Positions 1 to 4,496 of a stretch of DNA of 5,711 nucleotides are shown piece by piece. The stretch spans positions 1 through 5,711 of the forward strand of contig CALVEE010000208.1 of the NCBI GenBank assembly GCA_944326495.1. Direction: 5' to 3'. Within the stretch, counting starts at the first letter, position 1. Every line of letters begins with the position of its first letter. Below the pieces are notes generated by a model. That model was not told where the DNA came from. It was given only the letters and a program-made list of their open reading frames with translations, and ran no database searches. Both the position numbers and the translations under genes were made by a program. This DNA is from Candidatus Gastranaerophilales bacterium. Its GTDB lineage: Bacteria; Cyanobacteriota; Vampirovibrionia; Gastranaerophilales; Gastranaerophilaceae.

Positions 1-2
1 AT

Positions 3-773
3 GAGGACGGTTCAATAAGAAGTATTAATTATTCTGCAGACGGATATCCAGCACAAATGGAAGCCAGAAATGGTGAAAACAAGGTATATCAAAATAGAGA
101 TTATGCGGCTAAAAAACTTGGTCTAAAGGAAACCAGAGGAACAGAAGCTGCTGGAATATATTATGATGAGCAGACTAAAATGCATTATCAATGGAACCCT
201 AAGACTCATGCATTTGATGCACTGAAAGGTGTAAGATATGTCGGTATTGATGGTCAAACATATGAAGGCAAATATAAGTCCAGCATAACAACAGATAAGT
301 ATGGTATAAAGACAGAAACAGTTACTATGTCAGATGGAAGTACACATAAAGCTGTTGACGCTTCAGGAGTATCTTTTGATTACAGCCGATTGCCTAATGA
401 TAATAAAGTTCGAAAAACATTCAAAGATGCGAATAATTTCCTCATAGAAGTCGCTAATATGAACCCAAAACCTGAAATAATGTCTGGACATAACGAAAAA
501 GGTAATTATGACTGGAAAAATACAACGCTTCCTGACGGCAGACGGATACAGGTTATATACGACAAAGAAGGTGAAATAACAGAAATTTGGATTTCGCATG
601 ATACAACACCTGATAAAGGATCAGACGGTTCATATGACGGGGCAGATGTTATATATACAAAAAATTATGCACAGTATGACACAGATAAAAACAATAATAC
701 CTGGGAAGGTGAAATAACCTCCGGCTATGACTTTGAAAAACTCAAGGCGCTTGCTGAAAAGATTTTCGGATAG
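3..773 (+). CDS. C-terminal part of an unrecognised protein (5' end outside window)
   Basis: The frame ending at TAG 771-773 stays open to the left edge: 18 in-frame codons (beginning EDGSIRSINYSADGYPAQ) precede the first ATG at 57. That ATG has no Shine-Dalgarno sequence in front of it, so I read it as an internal methionine. The visible 256 residues are rich in Tyr, Asp, Asn, Lys and Gly. They show no hydrophobic segment long enough for a membrane span, no cysteine and no catalytic motif I recognise. Short strand-turn-strand patterns recur, for example VRYVGIDGQTYEGKY, TVTMSDGSTHKAV and LPDGRRIQVIYDKEGEITEI. They suggest a beta-rich, possibly repetitive or surface-type protein; this is inference only. 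The protein ends in a charged helix, FEKLKALAEKIFG. It is convergent with fliR and separated from it by a hairpin. Coding is convincing from length and composition; function is unknown. Confidence 0.8.
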   Translation, partial: EDGSIRSINYSADGYPAQMEARNGENKVYQNRDYAAKKLGLKETRGTEAAGIYYDEQTKMHYQWNPKTHAFDALKGVRYVGIDGQTYEGKYKSSITTDKYGIKTETVTMSDGSTHKAVDASGVSFDYSRLPNDNKVRKTFKDANNFLIEVANMNPKPEIMSGHNEKGNYDWKNTTLPDGRRIQVIYDKEGEITEIWISHDTTPDKGSDGSYDGADVIYTKNYAQYDTDKNNNTWEGEITSGYDFEKLKALAEKIFG

Positions 774-781
774 TTTAATTT

Positions 782-806
782 CGGGGTATGATTTATTCAT
801 ACCCCG
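782..806. terminator. hairpin terminator shared by convergent genes
   Basis: There is a perfect 10-bp inverted repeat, CGGGGTATGA / TCATACCCCG, with a 5-nt loop (TTTAT). It sits 8 nt after the stop of the left-hand plus-strand gene and 8 nt after the stop of fliR on the minus strand. This symmetric position between convergent genes is typical of a bidirectional terminator. The plus-strand side is followed by a moderately T-rich stretch (TATTAGTATT). The minus-strand side lacks a real U tract, so termination of fliR may be weaker or rely on the hairpin alone. Confidence 0.8.
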
Positions 807-814
807 TATTAGTA

Positions 815-1594
815 TTAAAACATTCCTGCAATTTGTACTAAGAATTTTTCTATTAACACTGTAATATATTCTGCCATCGGACGCAGGAATATTAACGATA
901 ACAGCAGGCCTAAATAGATTTTCAGCGGAATAGAGACCATAAAGATATTCATCTGCGGCATCATTTTAGAGGTAAAACCGAGCAAGACATCTGTAATAAA
1001 AAGAATACCAAAAATCGGAAGCGCAATACTTAAGCCGATATTAAATATTTGTCCTGATAATGTTACGATATGTCCGACCAGTTCCGGAGAAAATGCAAAA
1101 GTATAACCGATTGGCATGCTCTTAAAGCTGTTGTATATAGCAGAAAACAGCCATTGATGAGCTCCTAATGCAATAAAGAGCATGCTCGCAAGATACGTAT
1201 AAGCTTGAGTAATAACCGGTGAATTCCCGCCTGAAGTCGGATTTAAAGCCTGATCAGCAGAAAGTCCCATTTGAACGGCAAAAGTATTTACCCCGAGTTC
1301 TATACCAATAAATACAAGATTTGCGCAAAACCCCATTGCAAAACCTATTACAAATTCTTTAAAAAGAATTAGGGTTAGTGCCGGTACGGAATTTGGAACC
1401 ACAAAACTGGTATTATACTGTACAATTGGAAATAAAATAAATGCAATACAAGCTGCGAGCCAAATTTTTACTTGCCCCGGAATTGGATAGGTTGAAAATA
1501 GAGGTGCAGAGGCAAAAAGCCCTGATAATCTCGTAAAAATTGCCATAAAGAGCAGTATATTGCTTACAGAAAATAATATATCCAGATTAAACAT
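815..1594 (-). CDS. fliR: flagellar biosynthetic protein FliR
   Basis: FliR is an inner-membrane subunit of the flagellar type III export gate. In known structures it packs with five FliP and four FliQ to form the pore for rod, hook and filament proteins. The 259 residues are almost all hydrophobic helices, as in the family (about 260). Family patterns include TRLSGLFASAPLFS followed by IPGQVKIWLA (about residues 21-47), KEFVIGFAMGF (79-89), the loop QMGLSADQALNPTSGGNSP (108-126) and, near the C-terminus, MMPQMNIFMVSIPLK. I place the start at ATG 1594-1592, whose A is also the last base of the fliQ TGA (TGATG). A GGCGGA purine stretch lies 5 nt upstream. A TTG one codon earlier (1597) would give 260 residues. 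It is the last gene of fliPQR, and flhB, which often follows fliR, is absent here. The overlap suggests translational coupling to fliQ. Confidence 0.96.
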   Translation of the reverse strand: MFNLDILFSVSNILLFMAIFTRLSGLFASAPLFSTYPIPGQVKIWLAACIAFILFPIVQYNTSFVVPNSVPALTLILFKEFVIGFAMGFCANLVFIGIELGVNTFAVQMGLSADQALNPTSGGNSPVITQAYTYLASMLFIALGAHQWLFSAIYNSFKSMPIGYTFAFSPELVGHIVTLSGQIFNIGLSIALPIFGILFITDVLLGFTSKMMPQMNIFMVSIPLKIYLGLLLSLIFLRPMAEYITVLIEKFLVQIAGMF

Positions 1595-1869
1595 CAAATT
1601 CCGCCTATTAATTGAGGTATCATATCCATAAACTCATTTACAGTTGTTACAAATATACTTATCATCCAGGGCATAAGAAAGATTAACAAAAGTACACAGC
1701 CTACAATTTTTGGTACAAATGTCAATGTGGACTCCTGAATTTGTGTGACAGTCTGGAAAATACTGACTAATAAGCCCAATACAACACCGACAAGCAAAAT
1801 CGGAACTGATATTTCCAGAGTTAATATGAACATTTTCTGTAAAAGTGTTATAACAACATCTTCATTCAT
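1594..1869 (-). CDS. fliQ: flagellar biosynthetic protein FliQ
   Basis: FliQ is a small inner-membrane subunit of the flagellar export gate that wraps around the FliP-FliR core. The 91 residues match the usual family size (about 89-90). There are two hydrophobic hairpin helices, about residues 14-38 and 55-78. The conserved connecting loop is present: FQTVTQIQESTLTFVPKI (38-55), including the Gln/Glu residues and the Pro-Lys pair typical of FliQ. The start ATG at 1869-1867 is preceded by GGGAG (1883-1879) with a 9-nt spacer. The first G of this ribosome site is the last base of the fliP stop codon, so fliP translation runs right up to it. The stop overlaps the fliR start by one base. It belongs to the fliPQR unit, and I see no separate promoter. 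Confidence 0.96.
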   Translation of the reverse strand: MNEDVVITLLQKMFILTLEISVPILLVGVVLGLLVSIFQTVTQIQESTLTFVPKIVGCVLLLIFLMPWMISIFVTTVNEFMDMIPQLIGGI

Positions 1870-1882
1870 TTAGATTTTCTCC

Positions 1883-2638
1883 CTAACTTACAAAACTTTC
1901 TACAAGAGATTTTACAACCAGATACCAGCCGTCTACCATTACAAACATGATTAGTTTAAACGGCAGAGCAATCATTGTAGGCGGCAAAAACATCATACCC
2001 ATTGATACAAGAACGGATGATACAACTATATCGATTACCAGAAACGGAAGATATACAACAAATCCGATTGTGAAAGCTGTTTTTAGCTCGCTTAAAATAA
2101 ATGAAGGCAGTAACACATAAGTCGGCACATCATCTTTATTCTTAGGTTTTTCTATTTTAGCCATCCTTACGAATAAAGCAAGTTCTTTTTCATGCGTCTG
2201 CTTAAACATAAAATTCCTGACAGGAATTATACCTCTATCAAGCGCAGCCTGCTGGGTTATTTGATTTTTCATATAAGGCTGGAGCGCTGTTTCATTAATC
2301 TCGTTAAAAGTCGGCGCCATAATAAAAAATGTAAGAATTAACGCTAAGCTTGTGATAACCTGATTAGGCGGTAATGTTCCTGCGCCTAAAGCCTGCCTTG
2401 TAAGCGAAAGAACTACAACAAGCCTTATAAAAGAGGTTGTCATAATTAATATACTCGGAGCTAAGGTTAAAATCGTTAACCAGATGAGTATTTGCAGGCC
2501 GTTTGTGAAATCCTGCGGAGTATTAGCAGTTCCTAAGCCTATATTAATATTAGGAAAAGTCATTGCAGCATGCGACGGAAGTGCGGATAAAAATACAGCC
2601 CCGAGCACGCTCCCCCATTTTCTAAAATTCAAATTCAT
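1883..2638 (-). CDS. fliP: flagellar biosynthetic protein FliP
   Basis: FliP is the main pore-forming subunit of the flagellar type III export gate in the inner membrane. The protein has 251 residues, usual for the family. An N-terminal signal peptide, as in other FliP proteins, has basic N-region residues R6-K7, a hydrophobic stretch 9-20 and a likely cleavage near S22-A25. The first membrane region carries TSFIRLVVVLSLTRQALG (68-85), then PPNQV (90-94) and ALILTFFIMAP (99-109). A polar periplasmic domain follows to about residue 175. The second membrane region ends with a Met-rich segment VSMGMMFLPPTM and the family signature LPFKLIMFVMVDGW. The start ATG is set by AAGGAA (2653-2648) with a 9-nt spacer. 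It is followed after 13 nt by fliQ. The upstream neighbour is a secreted unknown protein rather than fliO. Confidence 0.97.
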   Translation of the reverse strand: MNLNFRKWGSVLGAVFLSALPSHAAMTFPNINIGLGTANTPQDFTNGLQILIWLTILTLAPSILIMTTSFIRLVVVLSLTRQALGAGTLPPNQVITSLALILTFFIMAPTFNEINETALQPYMKNQITQQAALDRGIIPVRNFMFKQTHEKELALFVRMAKIEKPKNKDDVPTYVLLPSFILSELKTAFTIGFVVYLPFLVIDIVVSSVLVSMGMMFLPPTMIALPFKLIMFVMVDGWYLVVKSLVESFVS

Positions 2639-2697
2639 TTATTATAATTCCTTAAAATCGACTATTATCCTAATATATGCTAACAGATAATATCAGG
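2639..2697 (-). promoter_or_regulatory. fliP leader/spacer with strong ribosome binding site
   Basis: This is a 59-nt gap between the secreted-protein gene and fliP. It contains the fliP Shine-Dalgarno sequence AAGGAA (2653-2648, minus strand). The best -10-like word, GATAAT (2669-2664), has no acceptable -35 about 17 nt upstream. A 7-bp inverted repeat, TATTATC/GATAATA (2663-2669 and 2686-2692), holds only one G-C pair and is too weak to call a terminator. I therefore read the gap as an internal spacer of an operon, without excluding a secondary fliPQR promoter. Confidence 0.4.
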
Positions 2698-3276
2698 TTA
2701 TGGCAAATCATTAAGTTTTATTTCATCAATATTTTGTTTTACAATATCAGGAATTTCAAATTCTTCTACTTTCTTTAGCATTTTGGGGCGAAGCTTGTTA
2801 AACTCTTTTTTTATCTTCTCAACCTGTCCGGTAGAATAAACGCTGTATCTTTTAACATATTGTATAGCAATTGTGCCGCATTCCGGCTGTTTTTCATATT
2901 TAAAGATGTTGAATTCAAGAATTATCGGTAATTTTTGTCCGTCAATAAGTATAAAATCCATTACAGCATAATTATTTTCTTCATCAAGCTTAAGAGCGTT
3001 CGGGCAGTTTATTGAATTCAGGTATTTACTGAATTCTACAGCATGATCAAGCGGTGAATACGCATTGGGAAAATGGATAACATTAATAATTTCTGTCCAT
3101 GCTCTCCTGTTTTCACCTTGTTTAAAGTATTCATTTATATAGCCAGAATGCTCGGGAGTTTTTTCACTGTATAAAAGCTTATACGTATCCTTATTAAACT
3201 CAAGACTATACATTTCATCAGCTGCAGCAAAAGGTGCCAGCAGCAAAATAAAAGCTGTTAAAATAACTCTTGTCAT
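2698..3276 (-). CDS. secreted/periplasmic protein of unknown function
   Basis: From ATG 3276 the product has 192 residues and begins with a clear signal peptide: MTR, hydrophobic V4-F16, then an A17-A18-A19 cleavage motif before D20-E21. The mature protein (about 173 residues) is soluble, charged and mixed alpha/beta by appearance. It has two cysteines, C91 and C133, that could form a disulfide in the periplasm. A Trp-centred segment (ENRRAWTEIINVIHFPNAY, 55-73) looks like a conserved core, and the C-terminus is a Lys/Glu-rich helix (about 145-180). I do not recognise the family. An in-frame TTG at 3294 would add six residues and overlap the upstream ORF's stop by 4 nt. I prefer the ATG because it gives a compact signal peptide, but neither start has a convincing ribosome site. 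It lies just ahead of fliP, where fliO is often found. It lacks the single mid-protein membrane span expected of FliO, so I do not call it fliO. Confidence 0.85.
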   Translation of the reverse strand: MTRVILTAFILLLAPFAAADEMYSLEFNKDTYKLLYSEKTPEHSGYINEYFKQGENRRAWTEIINVIHFPNAYSPLDHAVEFSKYLNSINCPNALKLDEENNYAVMDFILIDGQKLPIILEFNIFKYEKQPECGTIAIQYVKRYSVYSTGQVEKIKKEFNKLRPKMLKKVEEFEIPDIVKQNIDEIKLNDLP

Positions 3277-3290
3277 AATTCCAGCATAAC

Positions 3291-3506
3291 TCAAACAATA
3301 GCTCTTGCCAACAATTCAGCCGGCTCAGCAATAGCAGTAGAGTACTCTATAAATTCACTATCAGGCGCAAAATATTTACGCATGGCACTGCGGTTTGTTA
3401 TCTTTTCATAACAAACAAACGAATCAACATTGTCCTTTAAGTAGCCGGCAAAAATCCGCTGCTTGTGGGACAAATTATAGTCCTTCAAGTTCTTGACGAT
3501 ATACAT
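3291..3506 (-). CDS. small hypothetical protein (71 residues or fewer)
   Basis: This is a 71-codon ORF ending in TGA immediately before, or overlapping by 4 nt if TTG 3294 is used, the secreted-protein gene. The product is soluble and shows no signal peptide or membrane segment. It has a basic/aromatic N-terminal half (KNLKDYNLSHKQRIFAGYLK) and an Ala/Glu-rich C-terminal helix (STAIAEPAELLARAIV). I do not recognise it. The ATG at 3506 has no Shine-Dalgarno sequence, and a TATAAT box ends only 8 nt upstream. Either the message is leaderless, or translation begins inside the ORF. TTG 3473-3471 (codon 12) has AAGGA (3485-3481) 7 nt upstream and would give 60 residues. Its position at the head of the unit, without a gap to the next gene, supports a real gene over a chance ORF, but it is short. 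Confidence 0.55.
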   Translation of the reverse strand: MYIVKNLKDYNLSHKQRIFAGYLKDNVDSFVCYEKITNRSAMRKYFAPDSEFIEYSTAIAEPAELLARAIV

Positions 3507-3514
3507 ATACTTAT

Positions 3515-3543
3515 ATTATATATCATGTCGATATCGTTTTGTA
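3515..3543 (-). promoter_or_regulatory. candidate promoter of the minus-strand gene set
   Basis: On the minus strand TATAAT lies at 3520-3515, a perfect -10 match. At 17-nt spacing the -35 position holds TACAAA (3543-3538), a poor match to TTGACA. Transcription would start near 3508-3506, at or beside the first ATG of the 71-codon ORF. The flanking sequence is AT-rich, so a chance -10 is possible. The weak -35 overlaps the left arm of the intergenic dyad, which would fit a regulated promoter. Confidence 0.4.
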
Positions 3544-3575
3544 CACATTGCAATAAATGTTTACATATAAATGTT
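3540..3575. promoter_or_regulatory. imperfect dyad plus repeated half-site, possible operator
   Basis: TGTACACATT (3540-3549) and AATGTTTACA (3556-3565) form an inverted repeat that pairs at 9 of 10 positions across a 6-nt spacer. The word ATAAATGTT, which covers most of the right arm (3553-3561), recurs directly at 3567-3575, one and a third helical turns on. CAATAAA also occurs twice (3551-3557, 3576-3582). The site lies between divergent genes, beside the candidate -35 of the minus-strand promoter and upstream of the response regulator gene. A dimeric regulator, perhaps the adjacent NarL-type protein itself, could bind here. That is inference; AT-rich spacers also give chance repeats. Confidence 0.4.
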
Positions 3576-3591
3576 CAATAAAAATTAGATA

Positions 3592-3676
3592 ATCGGGGAA
3601 TATACTGCTCACCCTGACTATTATTTAATAGAGAGGTGGGGTAAATAAAAAAAGTAATAGAACCCCGATAGGAGGA
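3592..3676 (+). promoter_or_regulatory. structured leader and ribosome binding site of the response regulator gene
   Basis: The Shine-Dalgarno sequence AGGAGGA (3670-3676) is near-perfect, stands 8 nt before ATG 3685 and fixes that start. Directly against it lies CCCCGAT (3663-3669), the exact reverse complement of ATCGGGG at 3592-3598. The same C run can also pair with GGGGT at 3638-3642 (as ACCCC, 3662-3666), so two mutually exclusive pairings exist. A -10-like TATACT lies at 3601-3606 and GATAAT at 3588-3593, neither with a good -35. If TATACT were the -10, the upstream ATCGGGG would not be transcribed, so the structure is conditional on the true start. Confidence 0.4.
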
Positions 3677-3684
3677 TTAATTAA

Positions 3685-4371
3685 ATGGTAGCAGCAGTTA
3701 GTACAGAAACTAAGACAATCAGTGTAATCATAATTGAGGATTTTAAGCTGACAAGGGTTGGGTTAAGATGTGCTCTTAATTCTAACGAGGATATTAATGT
3801 AGTAGCAGAGAGCGATAACGCTATTGACGGTTTAAAGTTAATAGAACAACACTCGCCCGATATTGTACTTATGGATTTGGGACTTGCCGGCATGAATGGT
3901 ATTGAAGCTACCTTGAAGGTTAAGGAAATGAATAAAGATATTAAAGTTATTGCACTAACTTCCCACGACAGAGAAGAAGAGGTAATCGCGGCATTATCAT
4001 CAGGTGCGATGGCTTACTGCCTGAAAGATATTGATCCATCAAAATTAGCCGACGTTATAAGAGATGTAAGAAACGGAGTCTGCTGGCTTGATCCGGTTAT
4101 AGCAAGAAAAGTTTTAGACTCTTTCCCTAAACAGGAAACTTTAGGTATATTAAAAGATAAAACGTCGGAAGAGGGTCGGGTTCCGCTTACAGATAGAGAA
4201 TTTGAGGTTCTAAAACATCTTGTAGAAGGTAAAAGCAATACGGAAATTGCTAAAGAACTTATAGTAAGTGTTCATACAGCAAAAGCTCATGTTTGCTCTA
4301 TTTTACAAAAAATGTGCGTAAATGACAGGGTTCAGGCAGCAGTAAAAGCTGTAAAAGAAGGTTTGGTGTAA
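3685..4371 (+). CDS. NarL/FixJ-family response regulator (REC + LuxR-type HTH)
   Basis: This is a two-component transcriptional regulator of 228 residues, typical for the family. The receiver domain spans about 12-130. Its acidic pair is E18-D19, the phosphoacceptor is D64 in VLMDLGLAGMNGIE, and the switch residues are T92 (ALTSHD) and K114 (YCLKD). All are intact, so it should be phosphorylated by a sensor kinase that is not encoded in this window. After a linker of about 35 residues, the LuxR-type helix-turn-helix spans about 166-228: LTDREFEVLKHLVEGKSNTE, then IAKELIVSVHTAKAHVCSIL as the recognition unit. The ending VNDRVQAAVKAVKEGLV is like regulators in the cyanobacterial lineage. AGGAGGA 8 nt upstream fixes the start. 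The gene stands alone between a divergent unit and a strong terminator. It may autoregulate and control the divergent flagellar/secreted-protein set, but its targets cannot be read from sequence. Confidence 0.95.
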   Translation: MVAAVSTETKTISVIIIEDFKLTRVGLRCALNSNEDINVVAESDNAIDGLKLIEQHSPDIVLMDLGLAGMNGIEATLKVKEMNKDIKVIALTSHDREEEVIAALSSGAMAYCLKDIDPSKLADVIRDVRNGVCWLDPVIARKVLDSFPKQETLGILKDKTSEEGRVPLTDREFEVLKHLVEGKSNTEIAKELIVSVHTAKAHVCSILQKMCVNDRVQAAVKAVKEGLV

Positions 4372-4384
4372 GTAATTGTTTAAT

Positions 4385-4420
4385 AGGGCGCGAAAATTTT
4401 TACAAAAATTTTCGCGCCCT
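4385..4420 (+). terminator. strong intrinsic terminator after the response regulator gene
   Basis: A perfect 17-bp inverted repeat runs from AGGGCGCGAAAATTTTT (4385-4401) to its complement (4404-4420). Only AC lies between the arms, so the practical loop is TACA. The GC-rich base (GGGCGCG) is followed by a short T tract (CCCTTTG). It begins 13 nt after the stop codon at 4371. It should insulate tig from the regulator gene, which means tig needs its own promoter in the following 76 nt or lives on readthrough. Confidence 0.92.
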
Positions 4421-4438
4421 TTGTGATTTAGTTGCATA

Positions 4439-4491
4439 TATCCTCTGTTTATAGTAGTGTTTAATTTGTATAAGTACCAGAAAAGAGGATA
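4439..4491 (+). promoter_or_regulatory. tig leader: ribosome site with upstream anti-Shine-Dalgarno complement
   Basis: The tig ribosome site AGAGGATA (4484-4491) has a perfect 8-nt reverse complement, TATCCTCT, at 4439-4446, leaving a 37-nt loop. After one mismatch the stem can add T4448-A4482 and T4449-A4481. Such a helix would bury the ribosome site. It needs a transcript that begins upstream of 4439. The clearest -10-like word in the gap, TATAGT (4450-4455), lies downstream of the complement, so a start there would leave it out. I see no convincing -35/-10 pair anywhere in 4421-4484. Confidence 0.35.
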
Positions 4492-4496
4492 AACAA

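Noticed and set aside
363..599. 78-codon minus-strand ORF inside the left-edge gene
   Set aside because: It is antisense to a convincing coding frame, has unusual Phe/Tyr/Arg/Ile-heavy composition, and shows no ribosome site or operon context.
3..773. RHS/YD-repeat toxin C-terminus
   Set aside because: A few turn motifs look YD-like, but there is no RHS core motif, no hypervariable toxin tip and no downstream immunity-like gene on the same strand.
815..2638. Virulence (injectisome) type III secretion genes instead of flagellar ones
   Set aside because: The order P-Q-R, FliP with a signal peptide and the family signatures fit the flagellar set, and no injectisome-specific gene is nearby. The distinction would still need flagellin or hook genes elsewhere.
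2484..2690. 68-codon plus-strand ORF opposite the fliP start
   Set aside because: It is a shadow of the fliP signal-peptide region on the opposite strand, with no family resemblance and no supporting signals.
2663..2692. 7-bp inverted repeat after the secreted-protein gene as a terminator
   Set aside because: It has only one G-C pair, a 16-nt loop and no U tract; it is too weak to separate fliPQR from the upstream genes.
2698..3276. Divergent fliO
   Set aside because: FliO is expected to have one membrane span followed by a cytoplasmic domain. This protein has a cleavable signal peptide and a soluble Cys-containing mature domain, so the assignment is not supported.
3681..4238. Two minus-strand ORFs (3681-3893 and 4014-4238) opposite the response regulator
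   Set aside because: Both lie fully or almost fully antisense to the receiver and HTH coding sequence; their Ser/Thr-rich translations are typical of antisense frames.
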